DNA of 36,412 nucleotides. Source: Tissierellaceae bacterium (lineage in GTDB: Bacteria; Bacillota; Clostridia; Tissierellales; Tissierellaceae). The notes beneath the pieces were generated by a model. That model worked only from the letters and a program-made list of their open reading frames with translations. It was not told where the DNA came from and ran no database searches. The DNA is taken from assembly GCA_029264075.1 (NCBI GenBank), contig JARICQ010000072.1, forward strand, positions 1-36,412. The letters are read 5' to 3'. The translations under genes were made by a program, and so were the position numbers. Positions 1 to 7,945 of this stretch are shown piece by piece (position 1 is the stretch's first letter; every line of letters begins with the position of its first letter).

Positions 1-41
1 ATCAATAAGTAAACACCAATACCTTTAAAAGATCGTTTCAA
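1..41 (-). CDS. ftsH: FtsH membrane protease, first 13 codons only (cut by window edge)
   Basis: On the minus strand an AGGAGG site (forward 53-58) is followed after 11 bases by a TTG codon at 41-39 that opens a frame running off the window: M K R S F K G I G V Y L L. This resembles the basic start plus first membrane segment of FtsH, the ATP-dependent zinc protease of the inner membrane. The position is also right, since ftsH directly follows tilS and hpt in Firmicutes. There is no ATG between the ribosome site and this codon, so TTG is the probable start. Only the N-terminus is visible, so the identification rests on gene order and a short match. Confidence 0.65.
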   Translation of the reverse strand, partial: MKRSFKGIGVYLL

Positions 42-106
42 TAGGAATTCTCCCTCCTTTTTATTCAATAATATATGATTATATCACGATTACACTTTTT
101 TTACAA

Positions 107-652
107 CTAATCTTCCTTCATATAAACTTCTTCTTTTAATGCTGCCACATATGGAAGATTTCTTCCTATTTCATCATAGTCTAGGCCATATCCGACTACA
201 AATTCATCTGGGATTTCAAAGCCCAAGTAGTCAACATGTACATCGGCCTTTCTTCTATCTGGCTTATCTAATAGGCTACAAACCTTTACAGATTTGGCTC
301 CTCTTTTTTTCAGATTGTCTATTAAATAAGAAAGAGTATATCCAGTATCTATTATATCCTCTATTATCAATATATCTGTATTTTCAACACTAAAATCCAA
401 ATCCTTGATTATTCTTACTTCACCAGTAGAAACTGAGGACCTGCCATAGCTTGAGACTGCCATAAAATCAAGTCTTGCTGGAATCTTTATCTCTCTAGCA
501 ATATCTGCCATAAATATGACAGCACCTTTTAATATACCTACTAGAAGCAGGTTTTTGCCCTTGTAGTCATCTGTAATCATTTTCCCAAGTTCTTTTGTCT
601 TCTCAGCTATGTCATCTTCGCTTACTAAGACCTTTTTAATTAGTTTTTCCAT
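107..652 (-). CDS. hpt: Hypoxanthine(-guanine) phosphoribosyltransferase
   Basis: Purine salvage enzyme that joins hypoxanthine or guanine to PRPP to give IMP or GMP in the cytoplasm. The 181-residue length is normal for the family. The PRPP loop EDIIDTGYT is at residues 98-106, and the LVGILKGAVIF strand-loop near 37-47 is typical of HPRT. The start ATG is preceded by GGGAGG at good spacing. The gene lies 17 bases after tilS and 65 bases before the ftsH start, the usual tilS-hpt-ftsH arrangement, and is probably co-transcribed with tilS from the promoter at 2084-2112. Confidence 0.95.
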   Translation of the reverse strand: MEKLIKKVLVSEDDIAEKTKELGKMITDDYKGKNLLLVGILKGAVIFMADIAREIKIPARLDFMAVSSYGRSSVSTGEVRIIKDLDFSVENTDILIIEDIIDTGYTLSYLIDNLKKRGAKSVKVCSLLDKPDRRKADVHVDYLGFEIPDEFVVGYGLDYDEIGRNLPYVAALKEEVYMKED

Positions 653-669
653 CTCTTCCTCCCTTAACC

Positions 670-2052
670 CTATATTTTTTCATAAGATATTTTCAAAACA
701 TTTTTTGTATCTTTGTCTATCCTATATTTTTCATCAGTCCTATATCCTACTACCCACAAAATAGATTTTCTATCAACAATTAAGGGAATTTTATCTCTTA
801 AATCCTTGGATATTTTCTCATCAATAAAAAAGTCTTTTATTTTCTTGCTGCCTTTCATTCCAAAAGGTAGAAATCTATCTCCAGCTCTCCTATTCCTAAC
901 CCCTAAATCTCCTACTATTTTATCCCTATCGAAGTATTGTGTATTCTTATAGCTTACTCTTTTCTTATAATCTTCTATAGAAATTAACTCAATGTTAAAA
1001 TAATATCCTATCTCATCTAATTTTACAAGGCCAAAATTTGGAATTTCATGGAAATAATCGCCTTTTTTCTCAAGCCTAGTCTCTACTATTATCTTATCAT
1101 AATCTATCTTTAAAACAATGTCTTTTGAAAAATGAACTTCCTTGCCAGTATTTTTCTTATATATTAAATCTATGGCATTTGATATTTGAGCTTCTGTAAT
1201 TCCTTGAAGGGATTTGTTGATCCTTGAGATAGAATGTCTGATTACCCTTTGAACTATACTTAGATGAAAGTCTACTAGTAGATTTAAATCAAGTAGAAGC
1301 CTATCTTTTTTTTCAAGCTTAAGAACTTTTTTATATGCTTTTTCTGTATACTCTCTAAGAAAATCACTATCTAAAGAAGCTATCTCAGAAGTTCTCCACA
1401 TGGTGTCGATTATATTGGGATTGAAATGCTTCTCTACATATGGAATGGCTTCCAATCTCACCTTGTTTCTATTGTATATGGCTTGGAAATTTGTCATATC
1501 AGATACAATCTCTATATTTTTATCGCATATATACTTTTCAATATCTTCTCTACTGATCCCTAGAAGTGGCCTTATTATATCGCCTGATATAAAGTCCATC
1601 CCCCTCAACCCATCTATTCCAGTACCTCTCATAAATCTCATAATCAAGGTCTCGGCCTGATCATTTTTGTTGTGGGCTACAGCAATCTTTCCCCCACCTA
1701 GTTTCTTTGTTATTTCTCTAAAAAACCCATATCTGAGTTCTCTTCCTGCCTCTTCCGAAGTTATCCCCTTGTCCTTGCCATATTTAACCATATCTACATC
1801 ACGTGAGTAATATGGAAGATCCAGCTTCTTAGCTTCTTCTTTTACAAAGTTTTGATCTCTCAAGGCATCTTCTCCTCTTACCCCATGGTTGACATGAGCT
1901 ATATGGATATTGAATTGGAACTCTTCTCTTAGTTCTATAAGTAGATAAAGAAGGGCCATGGAATCCGCTCCCCCTGAAACTCCAATCACTATATTTTCTT
2001 CGTCTTCTATCAAGGAGTGCTTTTCTATTTCATCTCTTACCCTGTCTTTCAT
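670..2052 (-). CDS. tilS: tRNA(Ile)-lysidine synthase TilS
   Basis: Converts cytidine 34 of the CAU-anticodon isoleucine tRNA to lysidine using ATP and lysine, so that the tRNA reads AUA codons; essential in AT-rich bacteria. The N-terminal PP-loop ATPase signature SGGADS is at residues 26-31, followed by HVNHGVRG and, further on, a FMRGTGIDGLRGM stretch typical of TilS. The 460-residue length fits the full three-domain form (ATPase, substrate-binding and C-terminal domains). The start ATG follows AGGAGAGGTG. Transcription probably begins at the promoter at 2084-2112 and continues into hpt and ftsH. Confidence 0.95.
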   Translation of the reverse strand: MKDRVRDEIEKHSLIEDEENIVIGVSGGADSMALLYLLIELREEFQFNIHIAHVNHGVRGEDALRDQNFVKEEAKKLDLPYYSRDVDMVKYGKDKGITSEEAGRELRYGFFREITKKLGGGKIAVAHNKNDQAETLIMRFMRGTGIDGLRGMDFISGDIIRPLLGISREDIEKYICDKNIEIVSDMTNFQAIYNRNKVRLEAIPYVEKHFNPNIIDTMWRTSEIASLDSDFLREYTEKAYKKVLKLEKKDRLLLDLNLLVDFHLSIVQRVIRHSISRINKSLQGITEAQISNAIDLIYKKNTGKEVHFSKDIVLKIDYDKIIVETRLEKKGDYFHEIPNFGLVKLDEIGYYFNIELISIEDYKKRVSYKNTQYFDRDKIVGDLGVRNRRAGDRFLPFGMKGSKKIKDFFIDEKISKDLRDKIPLIVDRKSILWVVGYRTDEKYRIDKDTKNVLKISYEKI

Positions 2053-2083
2053 CCTGTCACCTCTCCTCTATAGTATACTAGGA

Positions 2084-2112
2084 ACTATACAGTTATTGCC
2101 CTATATTGTCAA
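2084..2112 (-). promoter_or_regulatory. Sigma-A-type promoter for tilS-hpt-ftsH
   Basis: On the minus strand TTGACA (2112-2107) is separated by exactly 17 bases from TATAGT (2089-2084), a near-consensus housekeeping promoter about 30 bases before the tilS start. The -35 hexamer lies inside one arm of the 26-bp inverted repeat at 2093-2155. Confidence 0.65.
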
Positions 2113-2155
2113 TATCTGAGAACACCTTACAGATATTGACAATATAGGGCAATAA
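2093..2155. repeat. Perfect 26-bp inverted repeat with 11-base loop
   Basis: Arms 2093-2118 and 2130-2155 are exact reverse complements around the loop 2119-2129. The element lies between the yabR terminator and the tilS start. Each arm carries a TTGACA; only the one toward tilS has a -10 at the right distance. It could be a large operator, a decayed terminator or a small mobile repeat; the sequence alone does not decide. Confidence 0.85.
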
Positions 2156-2182
2156 AAAAAACCGGAAATCTCCGGTTTTTAG
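2156..2182 (-). terminator. Intrinsic terminator of yabR
   Basis: Minus strand: a 10-bp perfect stem (AAAAACCGGA / TCCGGTTTTT) with loop GATT, running into a T tract. It starts at the yabR stop codon, so yabR transcription should end here, before the tilS promoter. Confidence 0.85.
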
Positions 2183-2595
2183 TCTGAGCCACCCATGTTT
2201 CGAGCACCCATACCACTACTTTTTTTGTTATCTCTTGATTTTAATTGGTCGTGTCTTTCATTGCTATCTTTTAAGAATTGATTCATTTTGTCCTCAAAAG
2301 ACAATCCCTTTTGACTGTTGTCTGCTTTGTTCCACTCTATTTCCGCCGGCTGTGTACTCTTTGGCTTAGCCTGCCTAATTGAAAGACTAATCTTGTTGTC
2401 TTGCGAAATAGATAAGACCTTCACCTTTATTTTTTCACCTTTTTTAACATAGTCTGATACCTTCTCCACATAATCATGTGATATTTCTGAAATATGAACC
2501 AGACCACTTTTGCCTGCTGGCAGCTGAACAAAAGCTCCAAAATTAGTGATACCTGTTACAGTGCCCTCAATAATCTCCCCTACTGATACCGTCAT
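2179..2595 (-). CDS. yabR: S1-domain RNA-binding protein, YabR/CvfD family
   Basis: A 138-residue protein with one S1 RNA-binding domain at about residues 4-75 (GEIIEGTVTGITNFGAFVQL, then GLVHISEIS and KVKVLSI). It has a polar C-terminal tail containing SFEDKMNQFLKDS, the tail seen in YabR/GSP13 proteins, which associate with ribosomes. It sits between divIC and tilS, as in other Firmicutes. It has its own promoter and terminator and is probably monocistronic. AGGAGG lies 12 bases before the ATG, longer than usual, but an in-frame stop two codons upstream excludes an earlier start. Confidence 0.88.
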   Translation of the reverse strand: MTVSVGEIIEGTVTGITNFGAFVQLPAGKSGLVHISEISHDYVEKVSDYVKKGEKIKVKVLSISQDNKISLSIRQAKPKSTQPAEIEWNKADNSQKGLSFEDKMNQFLKDSNERHDQLKSRDNKKSSGMGARNMGGSD

Positions 2596-2634
2596 AGATT
2601 AATGACTCCTCCTTAAATATATTATTCTAAAACA

Positions 2635-2663
2635 AGTATATATTAGAAATACAAGATTGTCAA
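2635..2663 (-). promoter_or_regulatory. Sigma-A-type promoter for yabR
   Basis: Minus strand TTGACA (2663-2658), 17-base spacer, TATACT (2640-2635). This is close to consensus and lies in the 79-base gap between the divIC stop and yabR. Confidence 0.7.
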
Positions 2664-2674
2664 CAATTTATCTC

Positions 2675-2989
2675 TTATTGATCTTTAAAAGCGGAGCTCT
2701 TTTCTTTGTTTTTATCTATATAGATTATCTCCCTTGGCTTTACCATGCCAAAGTCTTCTCTGGCTATCTTTTCTACAAACTCTAAAGTATGGCTACTTTC
2801 TACTTGTCGGTTTAAATCCTCAATCGTAAGCTTCAATTGATTGATTTCTGATATATTCTCTTGTTTTTTTGCTTCCAATTCATCTAACATCCTATTCTGA
2901 TTGAAAAACACCGTAGAAACATATATAAATAGAAATGATAGAAGAACGTGAATTAACTTTAATTTTTTCTTTCGTTTTTTCTTTGCCAT
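2675..2989 (-). CDS. divIC: Septum formation initiator, DivIC/FtsB family
   Basis: A small bitopic divisome protein of 104 residues. It has a strongly basic cytoplasmic start (MAKKKRKKKLK), one membrane segment at about 12-29, a coiled coil at about 33-66, and the conserved FVEKIAREDFGMVKPREIIY region at about 71-90 that defines the DivIC/FtsB family. It probably forms a complex with FtsL and DivIB/FtsQ at the division site. The ATG follows GGGGGAGG at good spacing. In spore-forming relatives yabP and yabQ lie just upstream; here a 129-base gap to rqcP takes their place. Confidence 0.9.
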   Translation of the reverse strand: MAKKKRKKKLKLIHVLLSFLFIYVSTVFFNQNRMLDELEAKKQENISEINQLKLTIEDLNRQVESSHTLEFVEKIAREDFGMVKPREIIYIDKNKEKSSAFKDQ

Positions 2990-3118
2990 AAAAATCCTCC
3001 CCCATTATTTCCTATACTATATATAGTACTACAAACACATGAAAAATTCTCTATTTTTTAAAAATAAAATCTATTCTTGTCCAAAGGTTTGTATTAGAAT
3101 ACTTTCCCAACAATTATA

Positions 3119-3358
3119 TTAGATTCTTCTATATAGTTTTTCTGCATCTTCTTTTCTAACATTCTCTTTTAAATCGACTATCTCTATCTTCATCTCTTCA
3201 CTACCAAAGCTGATTGAAACTTGATCTCCTACCTTTACCTCATCTCCAGCTTTTGCCTGTCTATCATTGATCAAAACTCTTCCCCTGTCACAGGCTTCTT
3301 TGGCAATGGTTCTTCTTTTAATTATTCTTGAGTTTTTCAAATACTTGTCTATCCTCAC
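3119..3358 (-). CDS. rqcP: S4-domain RNA-binding protein RqcP (YabO)
   Basis: A 79-residue single S4 domain protein (MRIDKYLKNSRIIKRRTIAK, then RGRVLINDRQAKAGDEVKVGD). RqcP works with RqcH on obstructed 50S subunits during alanine tailing of stalled peptides. The length and the RIDKWL-like start match YabO. The start codon is GTG (3358-3356), preceded by AGGGGTG; a GTG two bases earlier runs straight into TGA. It lies directly after HU, in the usual yabO position. Confidence 0.88.
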   Translation of the reverse strand: MRIDKYLKNSRIIKRRTIAKEACDRGRVLINDRQAKAGDEVKVGDQVSISFGSEEMKIEIVDLKENVRKEDAEKLYRRI

Positions 3359-3387
3359 ACTTTCACCCCTTGCAAATAGAATGATTG

Positions 3388-3415
3388 AAAAAAAAGCCAG
3401 GCAAAAGCCTAGCTT
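3388..3415 (-). terminator. Intrinsic terminator after HU
   Basis: Minus strand: AGCTAGGC, loop TTTT, GCCTGGCT (8 bp with one G-T pair), then a run of eight T. The plus-strand side is also T-rich. rqcP starts only about 30 bases downstream, so some readthrough is likely. Confidence 0.75.
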
Positions 3416-3433
3416 ATTTTTATTTTTTTATTC

Positions 3434-3715
3434 TTACTTTTTGTTTACTATTTCTTTTAGATTTTTACCTGCTTTGAATACTGGTGCCTTTGATGCAGGA
3501 ATTTGAATTACTTGTTCTGGATTTCTAGGATTTGTTCCTTCTCTTGCTTTTCTGTCTCTAACTTCAAAAGTTCCAAATCCTACTAATTGAACTTTTTCAC
3601 CAGTTTCTAGTGTTTCTTCTACTGTGTTTATAAATGCATTTAATGCTGTTTCTGCATCCTTTTTTGTCATTTCAGCTTTTTCTGCCATGCTAGTTATTAA
3701 TTCTGATTTATTCAT
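3434..3715 (-). CDS. hup: HU-family DNA-binding protein
   Basis: Nucleoid-associated protein that bends and compacts DNA as a dimer. Ninety-three residues, close to the 90-92 usual for HU. The family signature GFGTFEVRDRKAREGTNPRN is at 46-65, including the beta-arm start with its proline-containing tip (RNPEQ). It lies between mazG and rqcP, a placement common in clostridia. AGGAGG precedes the ATG. It has its own terminator at 3388-3415. Confidence 0.95.
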   Translation of the reverse strand: MNKSELITSMAEKAEMTKKDAETALNAFINTVEETLETGEKVQLVGFGTFEVRDRKAREGTNPRNPEQVIQIPASKAPVFKAGKNLKEIVNKK

Positions 3716-3793
3716 TAGTCATTCCTCCTTAAAATTGTAATAGCTTTCCTACTTGATCTTATATAATTAAAAATTTACAAGCGTCTTTAATAG

Positions 3794-5260
3794 CTACCAT
3801 ACTTTTCTTTCATCATCTTTGGCCTTATCCCAAAGATGATCCATCTCTTCCAAAGTCATATCCTCTAGTTTTTTTCCTTGCTCTTCTGCTGACCTTTCAA
3901 TAAATTCAAATCTAGATTTGAATTTATCTATGGCTTTATTCAAGGCTAGTTCTGGATTTACTTTTAAAAACCTGGATGTGTTTACTGTAGCAAATAAGAG
4001 ATCTCCAAGTTCTTCCTCTATATGTATATGGCCTAGAGGAAATTTGTCTATAGCTTCAAGCAACTCCTTATATTCTTCCCTTATCTTATCTAACGGGTCT
4101 TTTAGGTCTTCCCAATCAAAACCTACTTCTGCAGCTTTTTCCTGAATTTTAAAACTCATCATAAGTCCAGGCAGCCTTGGTAGATCTTTAAATTTATCAG
4201 ATACTTTAACTATATTTCTCTTATTATACTTTAGTTCATTCCAATTATACCCTATTTGACTGGAGTTGACCAGCTTTTTTTCTTTAAATACATGTGGATG
4301 CCTATATATTAATTTTTTTGCCAACTTGGACATAGTGTCATATATATTAAATCCACCTTCTTCATAGGCTATCTCAGAATGAAGCAGAACCTGAAGAAGT
4401 ACATCTCCCAACTCTTCTGAAATATCATCTATGTCACCCTTATCTATAGCATCTACCAGTTCATAGGCTTCTTCTATCATGCACTGTCTAATTGATTCAT
4501 GGGTCTGTTCCATATCCCAAGGGCAGCCATCTTTAGACCTTAACAATTTTATTATACCCAATAAATCATTAAAATCAAATGTTTTTTTATCTTTTTTCTC
4601 TATTTTAGGGATATAGAGACTAGTTAGTGGTCCAACTTCTTCTATTCGGTCAAGTTCATATATGGGAATAAGATTCTTTTCTTCCTCACCTCTTACTCCT
4701 GCACTGTGGATGGTATATATCATATAATCATCCCCGTATACTTCAGATAGGGCTAACTTAATTTCAGATAATATCCTTCTATTGTAGACCTGGGTTACTA
4801 TGGTATCTGAATTTATATCTATGTCAAGCATATCAAATACGGAACCATCTACTAGCCTTAATCCATCTATTGGATCCCTATCCACAAGCTCAATGAGGGG
4901 CTCAATAAAACTCATTCCAGATACTATTTCAATTTCTAAATCTTTTTTCTCCTTTAAAAGTTCAACAGTTTTTTCTGCAAGCAGAGGATTACCTGGCACA
5001 AAATAGTTGATAACCTTGTCCTTAGATTCAATAACTAGGGCTTCTACTATATTTTCATATACAGTTTTAAAGTCCTCTTCATCTTCATAAAAATAATCAT
5101 AAGCCTTATAAGGAATATTTTTTTCTTTAAAATACTCAACTGTCGGATGATTTTCTGTTCTTAAGTAATTTGCATCTCCTGAGTTTATCCTATCAATAGC
5201 ACCTAGAGTAAGCCTATCTTTATTTCCAGGGCCAAGTCCTACTACATAAATCTTTCCCAT
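3794..5260 (-). CDS. mazG: YabN-type fusion: tetrapyrrole-methylase-like domain plus MazG pyrophosphohydrolase
   Basis: Two-part protein of 488 residues. Residues 1-220 look like a SAM-dependent tetrapyrrole methylase fold (VVGLGPG at 6-12, YFVPGNPLLAEKTVE at 86-100). Residues 228-488 hold two MazG repeats: the first has DGCPWDMEQTH (244-254), EEAYE (263-267) and EELGD (282-286); the second has REEYKELLEAID and EEELGD (416-420). MazG hydrolyses nucleoside triphosphates to monophosphates and is thought to clean the nucleotide pool; what the methylase-like half does is not known to me. This fusion is standard in Firmicutes. The gene lies 18 bases after the flippase gene, so the two are probably one operon. 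Confidence 0.92.
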   Translation of the reverse strand: MGKIYVVGLGPGNKDRLTLGAIDRINSGDANYLRTENHPTVEYFKEKNIPYKAYDYFYEDEEDFKTVYENIVEALVIESKDKVINYFVPGNPLLAEKTVELLKEKKDLEIEIVSGMSFIEPLIELVDRDPIDGLRLVDGSVFDMLDIDINSDTIVTQVYNRRILSEIKLALSEVYGDDYMIYTIHSAGVRGEEEKNLIPIYELDRIEEVGPLTSLYIPKIEKKDKKTFDFNDLLGIIKLLRSKDGCPWDMEQTHESIRQCMIEEAYELVDAIDKGDIDDISEELGDVLLQVLLHSEIAYEEGGFNIYDTMSKLAKKLIYRHPHVFKEKKLVNSSQIGYNWNELKYNKRNIVKVSDKFKDLPRLPGLMMSFKIQEKAAEVGFDWEDLKDPLDKIREEYKELLEAIDKFPLGHIHIEEELGDLLFATVNTSRFLKVNPELALNKAIDKFKSRFEFIERSAEEQGKKLEDMTLEEMDHLWDKAKDDERKVW

Positions 5261-5278
5261 TTTCTTCTCCTTTATATT

Positions 5279-6904
5279 CTATTTCAACAAGTTAAATCTA
5301 TCCAAAAGCGTTTTTATCTTAGCTCCCTTTGGTATGAATTCCAAATCCTTTGAGCTAATAGTTCCTGTAAGGATGAGTAGTACAAAGTAAGCTATGGCAC
5401 TGATAAATACAGATACTAAAGTTGCTAATTGGTCTCCCCTTCTTATACCCAAGAAAAGCCTAGTTAAAAGCGGGTGGGAGAAAAATGCTACCATACCCAT
5501 ACCCAGGGCGGATATAAGGGGCCTCATAAATACATCTTTTATATTTAAACTTATATTGCTATATTTAATTACCGATATTAGATCCAGTATAGCTGCAATC
5601 ATAAAGGCTATTACCGTAGAGATTGCCGCTCCACTTATATTTATACTGGGTATTGCCGTTAAAATATATGATAGGAGAACTTTGACACCAGCCCCTATAA
5701 AGAGATTTACAGCGGGTATCATCGGTTGACCCAATCCTTGCAAAATAGAGGAAAGGGATTGGATTAGAGTAAGAAACACAACTCCAAGTGAAAGCGTCCT
5801 CAACAAGCTCCCTACACTCAATATGGTCTCTGGAGAGTTCCTAAAATACAGAAGTGATATGATAGGATTTGCAAGTACATATAAGCCTATAGCTGCTGGA
5901 AGCCCTATCAATAGGGTCATGCGTATTCCTGAGGATACTATATTCTCCATTTCCTTCTCTTCGCCCCTAGCATTTGCACTTGAAATGGCTGGTACAAGGC
6001 TCATCGCTATTGCCATAGAAAATACCTGTGGGAAATTGATTAAGGTTTGAGCCATCCCCTTTAGATTTCCATAGAGTCCATTGGCCTCAGCCTTTGTATA
6101 TCCTATAGATTGGAGCCTATTAAGTACAATAGCTACATCTATGGTATCCATTATAGGCATTATGGCAGAGCCTATAGTTATTGGTATGGCTATGATCAAG
6201 AGATCCTTTATTATTCTATTTACCCTGTAGTCCTTGGTCTGGATACTTGTTTCCATTTCAGCCGCTATATGCTTTCTTCTATAGATATATATGGAAAGCA
6301 TGGTTAAGGTACCAAATACAGCTCCAACTGACCCTCCAAAAGATGCTCCTCCTGCAGCTATAGCAGTCCCCCTATCTAATAGATAGTAGGTAAGGGCTAG
6401 TCCAGACCCTACTCTAAATATTTGCTCTACAACTTGAGATAGGGCTGTTGGCGCCATGTTTTGATGGCCCTGAAAGAAACCTCTAAAGGATGCCATTATT
6501 GGCACAAATAAGAGGGCTGGCACAAGTGCTATAAGAGCATAGTAGGCATTTGGATTTCCAAGTCTTTCAACTATTTGCTCGCTAAAGAAAAATACAAAGG
6601 ATGAGGTCAGTATACCACCTAGTACGAGGCCCATTAGTGCTACCTTGAAGACCTTGTGTGCTGCCTTATAGTCTCCTATGGCTCTTTTTTCTGAAACTAG
6701 CTTTGCTATGGCAACAGGAAATCCTGCGGTAGATAGAGTAAGTAGAAGTGTGTAAAGAGGATATGCAGTCTGATAATATCCCATACCTTCAGATTTAATT
6801 ATATTTGAAAGCGGAAGTCTATATACTGCTCCTAGGACCTTGACTATAGCCCCAGCTATTCCCAGTATAGCCGCTCCTTTTATAAAGCTTTTATTCTTTG
6901 ACAT
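5279..6904 (-). CDS. Lipid II flippase-like MOP-family transporter, YtgP/SpoVB family
   Basis: A polytopic membrane protein of about 541 residues with some 14 hydrophobic segments. The start (GAAILGIAGAIVKVLGAVYRLPLSNII) and the stretch YQTAYPLYTLLLTLSTAGFP followed by VAIAKLVSEKRA are typical of YtgP (Bacillus MurJ) and SpoVB proteins, which move lipid-linked peptidoglycan precursors across the membrane. It occupies the spoVB/yabM position, but its N-terminus looks more YtgP-like, so a vegetative role is plausible. Two ATGs are available: 6910 has GGGGG only one base upstream, while 6904 has it seven bases upstream, so 6904 is preferred. Confidence 0.85.
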   Translation of the reverse strand: MSKNKSFIKGAAILGIAGAIVKVLGAVYRLPLSNIIKSEGMGYYQTAYPLYTLLLTLSTAGFPVAIAKLVSEKRAIGDYKAAHKVFKVALMGLVLGGILTSSFVFFFSEQIVERLGNPNAYYALIALVPALLFVPIMASFRGFFQGHQNMAPTALSQVVEQIFRVGSGLALTYYLLDRGTAIAAGGASFGGSVGAVFGTLTMLSIYIYRRKHIAAEMETSIQTKDYRVNRIIKDLLIIAIPITIGSAIMPIMDTIDVAIVLNRLQSIGYTKAEANGLYGNLKGMAQTLINFPQVFSMAIAMSLVPAISSANARGEEKEMENIVSSGIRMTLLIGLPAAIGLYVLANPIISLLYFRNSPETILSVGSLLRTLSLGVVFLTLIQSLSSILQGLGQPMIPAVNLFIGAGVKVLLSYILTAIPSINISGAAISTVIAFMIAAILDLISVIKYSNISLNIKDVFMRPLISALGMGMVAFFSHPLLTRLFLGIRRGDQLATLVSVFISAIAYFVLLILTGTISSKDLEFIPKGAKIKTLLDRFNLLK

Positions 6905-6933
6905 TTTCATTCCCCCAAAAGATAATCTTTTAC

Positions 6934-6942
6934 ATTATATCA
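6934..6942 (-). promoter_or_regulatory. Probable extended -10 promoter for flippase-mazG
   Basis: Minus strand TGA-TATAAT about 30 bases before the flippase start, downstream of the terminator of the preceding unit. No convincing -35 is visible, so this is an extended -10 candidate only. Confidence 0.4.
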
Positions 6943-6966
6943 TCTAAGCATACAAAATAACACTAA

Positions 6967-7007
6967 AAGATAAAACCTATCGATTTCGATAGGCTTATCT
7001 TTTTTTT
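6967..7007 (-). terminator. Intrinsic terminator after the foldase gene
   Basis: Strong hairpin: GCCTATCG, loop AAAT, CGATAGGT, extended by AAGATAA/TTATCTT, just past the foldase stop. T-rich ends on both strands allow bidirectional use. It ends the glmU-prs-pth-mfd-foldase operon. Confidence 0.85.
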
Positions 7008-7015
7008 AAAAGGGA

Positions 7016-7936
7016 TTAGTAAATTACAACTTTTGCATTTTCTCTTAATCTATCTTTTTCTTGCTTATATTCATCTTCTTTCAATATCATTATCATTTCA
7101 TCTTTTAATTCTTCAAATTTATCTTTTTTATCTACAAGCTTGATTATATGATATCCAACTTCCGTCTTTACTATATCACTTATCTGACCCTTTTCTAGAT
7201 CGAAGGCTATCTCTTCAAATTCAGGAATTCTTGTACCCTTAGTAAAGTATCCCAAATCGCCACCTAGGAGTCCCGATGCCTTATCTACGGACAATTCTTC
7301 TGCAAGTTCTTCAAAATCCTCACCAGAATTTATCCTGTCCAAAACTAGCTGGGCCTGTTCTTCTGTCTTTACAAGTATATGACTTGCCCTGATTACTTCC
7401 AGCTGCTCCTTGTTTTCATTAAAAAAGTCTCTGGCCTCTTCTTCCTCTACTTCTATACTGGATATATAATCTTCCTTATGCTTGTTTACAAGGATCTCCT
7501 TCCTCAGATTTTCACTAAAGTATTCTCTTGTAATATCGCTAGTCTCTAAAAACTCACTGAACTCCTCTTCTCCACCTGTCATAGCTATATATTCTTCTAT
7601 TTTTTCAGCTAATTCTTCATCTGAAACAGAGATATCCATATTATCTGTCTCTTTTTTAATTATCTTTTCAAAGATCATCTTATCCAGTATCTGTTCTTTC
7701 AATATTTCTTCTAGGGCTCTTCCATCTTCTCCTATTTGAGACATGGCGTCTTCTCCAAACTGCCTAATATAAATGTTCTCAAAGAGATTATACTCATCAC
7801 TAAACTCTTCTTCTGTGATTTCTTCTTCTCCAACCTTTGCAACTACACCTTCCTTTGGCTGATCACATCCCGTCAGCAAGATAAGCAAAGCCAAGAAAGC
7901 TATTGTTATATTTATTTTTTTTAACACTTTCAACAT
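7016..7936 (-). CDS. Lipoprotein peptidyl-prolyl isomerase, PrsA/SurA-like
   Basis: Secreted protein foldase anchored outside the membrane. The N-terminus is a lipoprotein signal (hydrophobic 9-20, lipobox LLTGC with Cys24). Residues about 31-175 form an acidic, helical SurA-N-like chaperone region. Residues 182-272 are a parvulin (PPIC) domain: RASHILVK, then GGDLGYFTKGTRIPEFEEIAF and VGYHIIKL. The total of 306 residues is normal. It is 9 bases after mfd and ends the operon. The start is unsure: GAGAGG abuts the ATG, so the TTG or GTG codons 2 and 4 (GTG at 7927) may be the true start; either leaves a good signal peptide. Confidence 0.88.
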   Translation of the reverse strand: MLKVLKKINITIAFLALLILLTGCDQPKEGVVAKVGEEEITEEEFSDEYNLFENIYIRQFGEDAMSQIGEDGRALEEILKEQILDKMIFEKIIKKETDNMDISVSDEELAEKIEEYIAMTGGEEEFSEFLETSDITREYFSENLRKEILVNKHKEDYISSIEVEEEEARDFFNENKEQLEVIRASHILVKTEEQAQLVLDRINSGEDFEELAEELSVDKASGLLGGDLGYFTKGTRIPEFEEIAFDLEKGQISDIVKTEVGYHIIKLVDKKDKFEELKDEMIMILKEDEYKQEKDRLRENAKVVIY

Positions 7937-7945
7937 CCTCTCTAG

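Noticed and set aside
5279..6904. Calling the flippase SpoVB and taking it as proof of sporulation
   Set aside because: The N-terminal region looks more YtgP-like, and the neighbouring sporulation-only genes are missing.
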